Origin: Tetragonia tetragonoides
Taxonomy: Eukaryota; Streptophyta; Magnoliopsida; Caryophyllales; Aizoaceae
Direction of reading: 5' to 3'
NCBI GenBank assembly: GCA_038025085.1
Contig: CM076144.1
Location: forward strand, 45,114,001 to 45,178,000
Length of the DNA: 64,000 bases
Each line of letters begins with the position of its first letter. Positions within the stretch are counted from its first letter, which is position 1. The notes under the pieces are model-generated. The model saw nothing but the letters and a program-made list of their open reading frames with translations. It was not told the DNA's origin and searched no databases. A program made the position numbers and the translations under genes. Of this stretch, positions 38,751 to 50,623 are shown piece by piece.

Positions 38751-39646
38751 CACTACAATATTTCAGTACAAAAAAGGCGTTTTAAAACGCCTTATTTAAT
38801 CGAAAAAACGCCCTATTAGGCTAAGAAGGCGTTTTTTTAAAATGCCCTTAAAATGCCTTATTTGTCGCGATGTCTTAGGTTATTAGGGCAATTTTTTTTT
38901 CAAATGCGCTGCATAATTACCATTGTTCAAGGTCTCCAGACGTTTACTTATAGACTTCGTGGAGCACAAATCTCCTCCCCTTTGTCGATGTGGGACAGCA
39001 AAAGTTTAGTGATATCAGTATCACACCCGGGTGTGCCCCCTCTCTCACATCAGACATCCCTCCTCTGCCTCTCACTCTCTCCTCTCTCTGTTCCCTCTCT
39101 CTCCACATGCAGTCATGCACCCTCTTTACAAACGCAACAAAAAAAGAACACGACACAACAAAAATCATACTATCAAAGATCTATTTCAGAGTGTATTTAA
39201 TTACATACAATTCCGTGAGAACATGATCAAAATGATAAGTTACAAAAAATGACAAGCCGACGATTCCGATCGAATCAAAGTAAAATGAATGCACCAAAAA
39301 AAAAATTACAATTACCGCAGCATATAGTACATAGCAACCTTTGAATTTTTTTTTGAAAAGAAGCAACCTTTGAAATTTTAGTAGTAACTAAGAGGACATT
39401 TTTTTTAAAGTGTCCTATACTCCTATTAGATAATGCATAATAGAGAGGAATGACACTTTTTTTGAAAGTTGCCTATTAGATAATGCATAATAGAGAGGAA
39501 GGGCATTTTTTTAGAAATGCCCTATTTGATATGCTCAAAGAGGGCAAAATATAAACTGCCCTATTTGATACCTTCTATTAAGGCATGTTCAAAATGCCCT
39601 ATTTAATTAATATAAAACGCCAACTTTGAGCTGAAATATTGTAGTG
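38751..39646. mobile_element. Short non-autonomous CACTA element
   Basis: Perfect 15-16 bp inverted termini CACTACAATATTTCAG and CTGAAATATTGTAGTG enclose 896 bp. Both ends carry many subterminal repeats such as AAAACGCC, GGCGTTTT, GCCCTATT and AAGGGCA. The flanking 3-bp sequences are TGA and TAA, one mismatch. The interior (about 38930-39170) has a non-repetitive GC-richer segment with GTCGATGTGGGAC and CTCTCTC runs, possibly captured DNA. No transposase. Confidence 0.88.
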
Positions 39647-40035
39647 TAATGTACAGTTTGTGTATTTTATAACAATTAAAATATTCTTATTAGTACAAAC
39701 TTGCAACAAAACATTCACATGTGTAACTGTGTTACATCTTGTTACAAAATTCCTAATCTATGGATCTCTTTCTTTATATACTCAAATCGACTATTTTACT
39801 TTCCTATTTAATTCTAGTTGCATGCCTAGTGCGGTGCACGATTGTATACAAATATATTTGGTTTCATATAAAAATAATTTTTATGTAATTGATTTATCAA
39901 TGTAGTAATTTGTTAGATACATTTCCTAATAGACATATAGGTGAAAAGAATTTTCATTAAAGATTATGACATTAAGATAAGTATTAAATAGGTTTAACAG
40001 AAGATGCATGAACCTAAGGTATTTGATGACTTGTT
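39647..40035. other. Spacer, no gene seen
   Basis: AT-rich sequence with no recognised feature. Confidence 0.45.
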
Positions 40036-40195
40036 TAGAACATATGCGTACCCAAAAATAAGGGTTTGGGGGCCAATGTAAGAATTGGGAAGGTGTTAGG
40101 CACTCAATTCCCCTGTTTATGACGACATCTACTAACTCAAGTTTGCTTAATAATTTAATGACATTATTCCCACACAAAACCGGATCAAGTTGTTT
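40036..40195 (-). repeat. Gypsy LTR fragment
   Basis: Colinear with 55185-55345 in the 5' LTR of the gypsy element. Shared blocks are GTACCCAAAAATAA, GGGTTTGGGGGC, GGGAAGGT and CTACTAACTCAAGTTTGCTT. It has the orientation expected for the 3' LTR of the same element, but homology ends on both sides, so this is only a piece of about 155 bp. Confidence 0.75.
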
Positions 40196-40427
40196 CTTGA
40201 TTGTGTTGAACTTGGGTTTGTGTTTATATTTGCCTTTCTCTGTCAATATTATGTTTTTAATTCTTTTTAACCACAACTCGTAGTTTCGCTCTGTTGTGTT
40301 CTCTTCAGATGCTCTTGAGATCCATAGATGTATGCATAAGGATAGGAGATATTATATTGATGTATGTCAAAACATGGTACTGTATAGCTTCTTTGCTCTT
40401 AAGTTGTAATAATGTTTCTGCCTATGA

Positions 40428-40879
40428 ATGTTGAGAGTTATTAGAGAGTGGCTCAAACAAAATCTCCTAGCTAAGGGAACCTTTGAGTCCAAAGCGAAAG
40501 CTAATGTCTTCGCTTTAATCATTTGGGACATTTGGAGAAGGAGGAAAAAAACCATTTTTGAAGGGTCTGTTTCCCCTCTCCAGTGTTGGATCACGACTTC
40601 TATCTTCTCTGTCTCTGAATTTCTATCCAACCAACCCATAAATACTTCTGTTGCAAGCAACTTTACTGATCAATACTGCCACTGGGTTCCCCCTTCCAGA
40701 GGCATGTTGAAGTGTAATATTAATGTATGCTTCTATGGCAACACCTTCTACTAGTGCAGGAATTGCAGGCTGTGTGAGAGATGATACTGGAAAGTGGATT
40801 GGTTTTGCAAGGCAGGTCAAGGTTCATAATGTACTTATGGCTGAGCTTCTGGCTTTGAGAGAAGCACTTCTTCTAACTG
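40428..40879 (+). pseudogene. RNase H-like (RVT_3) coding fragment
   Basis: A frame from 40428 has FALIIWDIWRRRKKTIFEG, then WVPPSRGMLKCNINV. After a frameshift near 40740 it continues with AGIAGCVRDDTGKWIGFARQ and MAELLALREAL. This order is typical of plant RNase H-like domains derived from non-LTR retrotransposons. The fragment stops where the copia LTR begins at 40880, and no continuation was found on the other side of the copia sequence. Confidence 0.75.
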
Positions 40880-41034
40880 TGATTAGGTTAAATTCCCCTT
40901 GAGGGTTACCTTATTATCATTAAGAATATATACTGGTTACAGAGAAAGAGCCTCACCCTAATACAAGTAACTGGGCCTAAATACACAAGCCCTAAATAAT
41001 TACAAATGAATTATTCTAATTACATTATCTATCA
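40880..41034 (-). repeat. 3' LTR of the Ale-like copia element
   Basis: 155 bp on the minus strand, beginning TGATAGATAATG and ending CCTAATCA, placed directly after the pol end and a G-rich polypurine tract. Very short LTRs are usual in the Ale lineage. The matching 5' LTR is absent. The flank on the left is AACTG, with no matching copy found beyond the truncated end. Confidence 0.7.
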
Positions 41035-44000
41035 CACCCCCGCAGTCGGAGCGAGAGGATGACGAACGCTAATGCTGGAGCAAAAATCAGTAAATAGAGA
41101 CGAAGGGAGACCCTTCGTGAAGATGTCCGCATACTGAGAGCTGGATGAGACATGAAGAACTCGGACATGACCAAAAGCGACCTTCTCGCGAACGAAATGA
41201 ATGTCGATCTCAATATGTTTTGGTGCGTTGGTGTTGCACCGGGTTAGTGGAGAGGTACACATCACTTACATTGTCACAATATACCAAAGTAGCCCGGGTG
41301 AGTGGGCAATGGAGCTCAACAAGGAGGTTGCAAAGCTAGCAGGTTTCGGCAACCGCATTGGCGACATCACGATACTCAGCCTCGACACTGGAATGAGAGA
41401 CTGTTCCTTGGCATTTTGAAGACCATGAGATAAGATTATCACCCAAGAACACACAGCAGCCAGATGTGATCCGACCGGAATTGGGGCAATCGGCCCAATC
41501 CGTGTCAGAGTAAACAATAAGACCAGTGGCAGGTGAGGAATAAAGTTGAAGGCCAAAGTCCTAGGTTCCCTGTATATAGCGCAAGATGCGCTTGACAGCC
41601 TAGAAGTAAGGCTCTCGAGGATCATGCATGAAGAGACACACCTACTGAACACCATAAGAAATATCGGGCCTAGTGAATGTGAGATACTGGAGGGCACCTG
41701 CAAGGCTGCGGTATAGGGATGGATCCACAACAGGCGGGGCTTCAGGACCAAGCTTGAACTTAGTGTCCACATGGGTAGTGCAAGGCTTGCAATCGGACAT
41801 GTGGGCACGGTCAAGGATCTCAAGAGCATATTTCTTCTGGGAGAGAAATAGGCCCTGAGCGAGTGGCCGTGATCCCAAGGAAATAGTGCAGTGGGCCAAG
41901 GTCAATCATGACAAACTCGGAGCTGAGAGCAGAGATGACCGATGGAGGAGGGCGAGAGAGGAGGCGATGAGCACAATATCATAAACATACAAGAGCAAAT
42001 AGGCCATGTCAGAACCTTGTTTATAAATTAACAAGGAGGTGTCGGACTTGCTATGACAAAAACCGACACGGGTCATAAATTCCGCGAACCGCTGGTACCA
42101 AACTCGGAGGGCCTGTTTCAGGCCATAGAGGGAGTTCCAGAGCCGGCAGACATAGTCAGGATGCACAGAGTCAACAAAGTCGGGTGGCTGATGCATGTAT
42201 ACTGTCTCGTTAAGAGTGTCATGGAGGAAGACATTCTTAACGTCAAGTTGATGGCTTGGCCATGCCCGGGAGAGGGCAAGGCTAAGGACAGTGCGAATGG
42301 TGGCAGGTTTGACCACTGGACTGAAGGTCTCATCACAATCAATACCTGGGCGCAGGGACCTGCCGTTAGCAACCATGCGCGCTTTGCAGCGCTCAAGAGA
42401 ACCATCGGAGTTAAGTTTGTGCTTGTATAGCCACATAGAACGAACCACATTGATCCTTGGGGGTTGGGGTGTCAGTTCCCAATTGTCATATTTAATAAGA
42501 GCATCATATGTGGACTGCATAGCAGCCCGCCAATGAGGGTCCTTAAGAGCCTGGACATGCGAGCGGGGAAGAGGGGAAGGTAGGTGGTTGCATGGAGGTC
42601 GAATATTTGTGGGGTTTGAACGCTCCAAGCTGACCGCGGGTGGTCATTTTGTTAGTGGTGGTGGGAGGGGGGAGGGGGGACGGAGAGGGGGAAGCCGTAG
42701 AGGGGAGGGGACGGTGGGTGTGTGTGAGGAGAGGAGGTGGTGGAGGCAGTATTGGCGGACGGTGTCGATGAAGGAGGGGTCGGGGTTGGGGTGTCAGTTC
42801 CCAATTGTCATTTTTAATAAGAGCATCATATGCGGATTGCATAGCAGCCCGCCAATAAGGGTCCTTAAGAGCCCGGACATGCGAGCGGGGAAGAGGGGAA
42901 GGTAGGTGCTTGCATGGAGGTTGAATATTTTGTGGGGCTTGAACGCGCCAAGCTGACCGCGGGTGGTCATTTTGTTAGTGGTGGTAGGAGGGGGGAGGGG
43001 GACGCAGCTGGGGCAGCCTGGTGGGGATCGGGTAGAGGGAGAGAGAAAGGGGAGTTTGTGGTGGTGACATCGAGAAAATCATAGGATGTAGGGGGAGATG
43101 GATCCACAGTGGAGAAAGGGAAGGACGACTCATCAAAGACTGTATGTCGAGAGATAATGATTTTCCTGCTAGCAAGATCTAGGCACCTGTAGCCCCGGTG
43201 GTTGGCTGGGTACCCAAGAAAGACACAAGGAGTAGAGAGAGGGGCGAATTTGTGAGGGGCAGAGGACGTGAGGTTGGGGTAGCAGAGGCACCCAAAGACC
43301 CAAAGATGAGAGTAGGAGGGATTTTTTTTGAAGAGACGAGTGAAGGGAGTTTTATTAGAGATGGCGGTGGAGGGAAGAAGATTTAGGAGGTGGATGGCCA
43401 TATAGAGGGCTTCGATCCAATAGGTTGATGGAATGTGAGCTTTAAAGAGAAGGGTTCGCACAATATTGTTTATGGTGCGAATCATGCATTCAGATTTTCC
43501 ATTTTGTTGAGAGGTACGGGGACATGAAAAACGAACGACCATGCCGCGAAAGGCAAACAAGTCGTGAAGGGTTGTGTGGTCAAACTCGCCTTTGTGGTCA
43601 CAATGAAAGGCCTTAATCTCACAATTAAATTGGGTATGTATATAAGAGCGAAAGTGGAGGAATTTGGAGAAAACATCACTTTTACGATGTAATGGATAAA
43701 CCCATAGAAATTGAGAGAAATAATCTAAAAAGATGACATAGTAGCGTGTGCCGCTAATACTAGAAATAGGAGAAGTCCAAACATCAGAGTGCACAATATC
43801 AAAAGGAGAGTTGACCACAGAGTCAGACTTATAGAAAGGAAGTATAACATGTTTGCCCAATTGACAAGCCTGACATAGAGAGGATGCTTTGTCTCTATTA
43901 CACTCAATAAAACTATTAGAAACTAAAGACTTTAAGACAGACTCGCCCGGGTGTCCCAAACGTTGATGCCAAGTGGAAGAGCTACTGGTGAGGAGAGCGG

Positions 44001-44455
44001 TAGGTGATGTAGAGGTGGAGTTGAAGGTGACGGGATAGAGGTCGCCAGTGCTATCACACTGAAGATTATCGACACTGAAATGACGAACAAACACAAGATT
44101 TTTAATGATGTCGGGGGCAACACATATATTTTTGAGGTGAAGGGGACGGGAAAGGGATTGGATATGGGAATTGCCCATGCATGTCATAGGAATCACAGAA
44201 CTGGCACCAACAATAAGCGAATTATTAATGTTCTATTAAAAATATTACTCAAGTTACCTAACTGGGACGTTAAGTGAGTTGTGGCACCAGTATCCATGTA
44301 CCATCCGACACCCGGGTCCTGCAAAGACATAGTATTAAGAACCTGTGACAAAGTAGTAGTGGTTTCTGCGGGGGCGGAGGGGCTGGCGCGCAGGGCAGCC
44401 ATAAACCAGGTCCACGGTGGGGGATAGGCGCTTGATGCGGGGCAAGCGTGGAGGT
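41035..44455 (-). pseudogene. Copia pol, Ale-like, truncated and broken
   Basis: Read leftward. The order is a protease motif WYMDTGATTHLTS (about 44290), the GAG-pre-integrase motif WHQRLGHPG, the integrase core (HSDVW ... FLDYFSQFLWVYPL ... CPRTSQQNGKSE), reverse transcriptase (42628-41906, with CKARMVANG, QLDVKNVFLH and SLYGLKQALRVWYQRF), RNase H (VDPSLYRSLAGALQYLTFTRPD) and the C-terminus QYADIFTKGLPSSLF. Defects are a frameshift near 44195, an internal duplication at 42461-42990, a frameshift near 41910, a stop near 41640 and more stops beyond it. The catalytic YVDD motif reads YVYD. gag and the 5' LTR are missing; homology ends near 44455. Confidence 0.9.
42461..42990 (-). repeat. Tandem duplication inside the copia pol
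   Basis: About 205 bp (42461-42665 and 42783-42990) is repeated with an offset of 322-323 bp. It includes GTCAGTTCCCAATTGTCAT, GCATAGCAGCCCGCCAAT and GACCGCGGGTGGTCATTTTG. It covers the proline-rich linker between integrase and reverse transcriptase. The copies differ at several positions, so the duplication is not recent or not an assembly artefact. Confidence 0.9.
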
Positions 44456-45390
44456 TATGAATTCTGCTGGGATGGCTAGATCTCCTCCTGCTGAGGTGTC
44501 TGTGCCATCTAGGCCACACCTTCATGTGCCAAAGATGTTTCATGCAGTGGATTTTCTGTTTTCTATGAGTAGTAGGTATGTCATGACTCCTGTGAGTGGA
44601 GGTTGGCAGATGCTCCTGGATGGGACGTGCCTCAAGCTGGGCCTTCGCATTAGAATGTTGTTATGAATTCTGCTAGCCAGGCCGTACAGAATATTTTTGG
44701 ATCGGGGCCTTCGGCAGGTACCCCCATGCATACGCCTTTGTTTGATGGCCGAGATATGAGGCCTAGTTACAGCAGGCCGATATACAGCTCGTTCAGTACT
44801 CAGGGCCTTTCCACTATTCGGTGGGGAACTTTAGTCATGGGCCAACTGTTGAGGATGAGGTTGATAGCAATGGCGATGATAGCCCAAGTGACGCCATTTG
44901 AGTAGTGTAGACTTGACTTATAGACTTTTGATCTTTGAGATTTGAACACCTGTGTTTTATGCATTTTTATGACTGTGCATGCTATTATGACTCAATTATG
45001 CCCGTCTGATGTTTAAGTATACAATATATGATGCAGTAAAGAGAAGGAAAAAAATTAGGGAACAAATAGAAAATAAGGTAAAAATTGCAAAAGAAAAGCA
45101 AAAATTACACATATTATACCCCCTAAAAAAATAAAAAAGAAAAAAGAAAAGAAAGAAAATGGAAAAAGGTCAAAACTAAGAGATTCTCGGGCCTATAACA
45201 GTGTTGTTTGTTTTTTGACTCGGACTTGGGGCCTGTGTTGAATGGACAGGTCGAATGGACGAGAGCAAGAGAAAAAGAGCAGCCCTGGGCACAACCGTTG
45301 GCGGCTCTGGGCCTGTGCTGAGGGCCACTGACGGCTTTGGTTTTGGGCTGTTTGCGAACTTTGAATTTTTTTTTGGCACCACTTTTTGCC
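44456..45390. other. Unassigned sequence between copia remnant and antisense ORF
   Basis: GC-richer than the surroundings at 44456-44900, with two plus-strand frames that both start at GTTATGAATTCTGCT (44455 and 44658), encoding MNSA-starting peptides of 72 and 80 residues. I do not recognise them. 45050-45180 is A-rich. It may be internal sequence of the gypsy element. Confidence 0.4.
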
Positions 45391-45398
45391 TATAAATA
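45391..45398 (+). promoter_or_regulatory. TATA box of the antisense ORF
   Basis: TATAAATA lies 71 bp upstream of the ATG at 45469, on the strand opposite to gypsy gag-pol. The spacing is right for a plant pol II promoter with a leader of about 40 bp. Confidence 0.6.
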
Positions 45399-45468
45399 GG
45401 ATTGACGGGATGTTCAATGTCGTATCTTTTTTCAAACATTAACTCCCAAATTTCACAAAGTTTTTATC

Positions 45469-46808
45469 ATGGTGAAATCCTTTGAAAATCCGTTCGATGC
45501 TTGGTGCAAAAATCTAACCGTTGAAGATAAACTAGAATTGGCTTCGTATCATATTTCCACCTTGTTGGCTTTGAAACCAATTAAAATTCTGTGGCCTCTT
45601 TTACGATCTGCTCTGAACTATTGGGATCCAGAATTGCATGTCTTCCGCTTTGGTAATTCTGAACTATGTCCATTAACAGAAGAATTTGTTGTTATCATTA
45701 ACATGTCTGATGTTCTTCCCCCAGCTTTGCCTTATTTGAGGGATGATTTTAGCAGTCAATATAGGAAGTCTCTAGGCTTGTCATCTACCGAAGCCAAAAG
45801 CATGATCCTCGGTGTTGATGTTGACTTAGTCAAGATTTGTGAGAAATTTGCTTCCTCTTCTAAGCAGGATGTAATATTCAGGCGTTGTCGTCGACGAGCC
45901 TTTGTACTCTGTTTGTTGAACCGTCTATTGTTTGTCAATGCATAATCATCTGATCTGGGTAGAGCCTCATTGTTGCGAGTAGTAGATCAAATTGCTGAAG
46001 GGCATTCTCCTTTGCATCTGGTTGTAGGAGAAACCATTCTAGGGCTTGACAGGTTGAAGATATTGCCTAGGGAAGCATTTTCTGGCGGCCCCCTGTTGCT
46101 TCAAATTTGGCTATGTGAGCACTTGAGGTTGATAGAGTCACCAGAAAAGATGATAGCTCGTGCTCCTAATTCTTGGAGGAGAAGAACCTATACCGCTGCT
46201 AGCTTTCTAATCAGGAAAAGGTTGTATGATGAGAAGACCCTTGCTGATGGGACAACTTTTTCAGTGCTGGACCTGCTATCCGTTGGTATGTACCCTGGTG
46301 GGGTTTGACTTCTCTGGTTTCTTGATGTAAGAACATCCCATACACTAGGATAATAAGTTTGTAAAGGGGTACATTTTTCTTTGCTTTTAGGATCATGAGG
46401 CAATATGGGTTGAAACAGGTTATCCCTCGTTAGGAGACTACGAAACAAACTGTTATTGCTTTGACAACTGATTTTGCTCAGAGTTGGAGTGTATACTGGT
46501 GAGGCAGGGACCGTTGGACAATGCCTAAGATAATTGCCCCAACTCAAGTTTCTGAAATTTATTTGTCCTGGCTTTCTTGCATTGATGGAGAAACAAGGCG
46601 AGACCTTCGTCATGAGGAGTGGAACCAGCTAGTACCTAGGTATGACTCAGGAACAGAGAGCAAGAAAAGAAAGGAAGGGCCTTATCAAAAACATTATCAT
46701 GTTTTAGGCAAGCCCCCAACTCAAGAAAGCAATCATAGGTTGTCCTCAAGCCAAGGTCCTTCAAAGAAGAAGTCTTCAACGCAGCCTTGTAAAGAGAAGA
46801 AGGATTAA
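45469..46808 (+). pseudogene. DUF7745 / plant mobile domain-like ORF, antisense to gypsy pol
   Basis: The first frame (45469-45945, 158 residues) carries LLRSALNYWDPELHVFRFG and ELCPLTEEFVVII, typical of the DUF7745 group related to the plant mobile domain. One in-frame TAA (45943) separates it from a same-frame continuation (45970-46308) with EAFSGGPLLLQIWLCEHLRL. A shifted frame (46521-46808) ends in a basic, Ser/Lys-rich tail. Extra ORFs of this domain type are known from Tat-lineage gypsy elements, placed antisense between pol and the 3' LTR. Here the gene points toward the end of pol (47101), which fits that layout. It is not functional as it stands. Confidence 0.75.
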
Positions 46809-47100
46809 ATTAGTTTTCATTAGAAAGCAAGTCTAGTTTAAAAAAAAAAGTAATAAGAATTCGTTTAGCTTAAACCCTCATTAATTGCCCCCTTTTTTTT
46901 TGTAACCTTAGGAGATTCAATTTACGCAATGTAAGCTTATTCGTTCAGTTTGAATAAAAATTGTCCTTTTTTGAACGAGTTGAATGGTTTTTGGACTTAT
47001 TTGGCTGGGCCCCTTAAAAGGGTGACCTAAGTATCCAGTGTGGAATCAGGCCAGCGTTGTTTGTTCAATCTGTGTACGTCATTTTTTTCGGATTTCTTTT

Positions 47101-47890
47101 TTAGACGTAGCACTTCTTTAGTTGATCCAAATTTGTGAGTTGACTGAACTCGATGCCATCAATATCCATTAGACGGATTGCACCTCCTGATAGAATGTCT
47201 TTGATGATGAATGGACCAGACCAATTTGGTCGGAATTTTCCCCTGGTGTCAGTAACTGTAGCACTCAATTCCATCAAAACTAAATCGCGTTCTTTCAGAT
47301 TCTGGGGTCGAACATTTTTGTTAAATGCTCTTGCCATGCGTTGTTGGTACATATGTGAATGGTCTAGAGCCCGTAAACGTCTTTCATCCATGAACATGAG
47401 TTCATCATAACGGGCTTGCATCCATTGTGTTTTCGAAAGTTCACCTTCTAAAGCTAAACGCATAGAGGGTAGCTGAATCTGTATGGGTACTACCGCTTCC
47501 ATCCCGTAGACTAAGGAATAAGGTGTAGCTCCTGTTGATGACCTTATAGATGTTATGTATCCCTAAAGTGCAAATGGGAGTTTGATTGGCCAATCTTTGT
47601 AGTTTTTCACCATTTTCTCGATATGGTTTTGAGGTTCTTGTTGGCGGCTTCTATCGCACCATTGATTTGGGTCGATAAGGGGATGATTTGTGGTGTTGGA
47701 TTTTGAAGTTTTTTAGTAAGGTGGTTATTTCGGCTTTGAAGTGGGATCCGTGGTCACTAATGATTTCATGTGGAACGCTATATCGGCAGATGATGTTATT
47801 CCTTATGAACTTGGACACTTGTTTGGATGTGAGGATGGCATAGGATTGTGCTTCAACCCATTTGGTAAAGTAGTCTATGGCTACTAGGAT
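47101..47890 (-). pseudogene. Gypsy integrase, catalytic and C-terminal part
   Basis: The 133-residue frame at 47502-47101 carries the region after the integrase core: ARYDELMFMDERRLRALDHS, then NWSGPFIIKDILSGGAIRLM and LKKCYV at the end. This is the usual C-terminal domain of Tat/Athila integrases. Upstream (47890-47520) broken frames encode the core, including VAIDYFTKWVEAQSYAI near 47870, directly next to the CACTA insertion. Confidence 0.85.
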
Positions 47891-50623
47891 ACTACAACAA
47901 AAAAGCTAATTACCCACGCTGAAAAACTTGATATTTTACACTTATAAGTGTGGAAAAAATCAATGTGGAGATTTTCCACGCTTTTAGCTGTCACATTTTC
48001 CACACTTTTGATTGCAGAAAATTTAACTCTTTCTACACTTGTAGGTGTCAGATATTTCCAATTACTTGCAAGGTGAGAAGAATTTTTACCTCACTTAATA
48101 GTGTGGCAATTATGGCGGGAATTTGAACTACACATAAAGCATCACAAATTTTGGCGGGAAAATGTATAATAAAAAAAATCTTTGGACAATAAACAAGCTC
48201 TTATTATTCATCCACTACGGGGAAAAAGAGAAAGTGTAGCATACAATTTTGCCCTTGCAAAAAACTTCAAAGGACAAACAATCACACCTCCCAACGCCAA
48301 CCCAGATAACAACTCACACAGGCCAATGAAATCCAAATAGACAGAAAAGATTACAATACAATTTGAATTGTATCAAATTGCAGATTTGAATAACGGATCT
48401 GAGGAGTTGTTGACGAGTCTGAAATTTCGCCCCCTTAATATTTTGTAAAATTATGCTGAAATAGCTGCCCTTGTAGCTTGATGCAATAAGTTTTGATCAA
48501 AGTGACACTGGTACCATTTGAGCTTCCTGTCTAAGCCCCATGGGTCTACGAGTAATGCCAAGCCATTTCAAGATATCAAACTAGATTTCAGTAGATAGGG
48601 TGCATCGAAAGAGAGATCCTACAGATTTAGATTCATGACAGATATGACCATTAAAATGGTCAAATTCCCACTTCAAGTTAATTCTCTTGATATATTTGTG
48701 TGGTCCTGCATAATCCAAAACAAAACAAGTTCACAAACATGAATCTATTTTCACTTTTTACAGAACAAGATTTTGATAAACATAAGATTAAAAAAGCCTT
48801 ACTTGCACCGGATCAAAGAAGTAGGCTTCAAAGCCTTTGGCCCATTCTAATGCCACTGTTGTGTTTGAAAAATTGTGTAATGCATAAATGATACACATTA
48901 AATATCAAAATGAACATAAACAGCTGCTAAAGTAAAATAAAACTTGGTCTGCATATTGTTCCCTAAATTGTTTCCTTCGTACATTGTACATAAACAGATA
49001 TTAAAAAAAGGTCGTTTCACCGACAATATAGATGATTTTGTAAACAAAAGACATCATTTATTCTCAAATAGCTAAGTCAGCAAAGTCTGCGTTTGAGAGA
49101 AACATATACAAAGAAACAATGGTCATCAAGAGTTCATTAGACAAAGAAAAACAAATAAAATGATTGCCTATAGAATTTTGTTAATACAATGTGATTGTTG
49201 AGAATTAGTGCTTCACAGAGTTTCAATCAGTGCAACAATTACACAGTATTGCTATCATAGTCAATCAAAGGCATATGTATGATTATTTCTCAAGTCTATT
49301 TTAATGGATTGTGAATTGTCTATATAGAGAACAAAAAATAACGTCATGAACAAGATCATAGAACTACCAATTAGACTCTCTGAAATTTGAACTTTCCGAG
49401 AGAAATTACAGCAAAAAGATGTTTCTGCATAGCATGAATGAGTTGTGATTTGAATATGTTCACACCAAAAACCTGTAGAGCCAAAAGCAACTGAATTCTT
49501 GAAAACTAACCACCTTAGTCTTAAGACTAGCATAAAAAGTATCTAAAGTAGTTCCATGAGCTAAAATTAAAACACTTACAAAAATAAAACTAGGATTAGA
49601 AAGGATAGCTCGCACTGAAGGATGAATGAGATTCCATAAGCAATGAAACAAGCATCCATTGATAAGGGCCTTAGTACCATTGACAATTGTCAAACAAAAC
49701 CCAACATAGTTACTAGCAACAAAATCATAAAAAGGGAGAAACGTGAACCTAAAACATATGGCATTGCCAAATAATCAACAGATCAATTGCCAAACAACAT
49801 AAACATTTTTAATAAATAAATTTAAAAATCATTTGTGTTTGCACTCATTAACAAATAGCAATTAGAACCATATAACTAGTGATAGCTAGCAACAATCAAT
49901 GTCTCTCATTAATCTGCAGATCCAAGAATTTCCTCCAACAACATACCAACAAAAAAGAAAAAGGAAATTACCTGCAAAAAAATGGCTTGATTGCCCATTG
50001 ATTCTAAACAGCAAATCGATAATATCACTTTTGAGCTTCAAGTTCGTTTTTCCGGTAATTGTAAGTTCTCCCAAAATTCTCTTTGCATCGCATGACCAAA
50101 TACATGAAATGGAATCAGCGCTTAAAGAATTAGTCAACCAAAAAAATGAAAATCAGCCCCAAATACATGAAATTGAGCCCCAAAACATGATTATAAATAT
50201 ATAAAGTAGCATTATTGGCAACAAAGCGAGAGAGAAAGAGTACCACCATATCCCAGATCCTTGACCAATTCTTCCAGTAGCACCATGTTTGAGAGAGAGT
50301 GAGAGAAAAAAAGGGGGGCAAAAGTTTTTAGCAGTTGAGCTTGAGCGTACTAGGTCTCTGGGCTTCTGCCAACTTCTTTTTATTTTTTTCGTTTAATTAA
50401 CTTTTTTTTATTATGAAAATTAGTCGCGTTACCCACTAACCGGCTAACCGCACAAGAATTTCTCGTTTTGGTAGTTTTTGTATCCAATCCCACGAAGACG
50501 AGCGTAAAAACCTAGCGAATTTATTTTCCACATATTAAAAGCGTGGAGAAGCTCCGTCCTTTTAACCACACTTCCACACAAGTGTGGAAAAAAGAGTCAT
50601 CTATTAGCATATTTGTTGTAGTG
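47891..50623. mobile_element. Non-autonomous CACTA element inside gypsy integrase
   Basis: Ends ACTACAACAAAAAAGCTAAT (left) and (inverted right) CACTACAACAAATATGCTAAT, flanked by GAT at 47888-47890 and 50624-50626. The left end has lost its first C. Both ends carry subterminal repeats of TTTTCCACAC and AAGTGTGGAAA. Removing the element and one GAT restores continuity of the gypsy integrase frame, which confirms the boundaries. The 2733-bp interior has no transposase. Short frames such as 49899-50204 show no known domain. Confidence 0.92.

Noticed and set aside
41266..41829. 187-codon minus-strand frame
   Set aside because: Out-of-frame reading of copia RNase H; the true frame carries the recognisable motifs.
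42053..42430. 125-codon plus-strand frame
   Set aside because: Opposite-strand shadow of the copia reverse transcriptase.
45176..45439. Minus-strand coding region upstream of the antisense ORF
   Set aside because: Overlapping frames of 80-87 codons have no domain and lie over the promoter of the plus-strand ORF.
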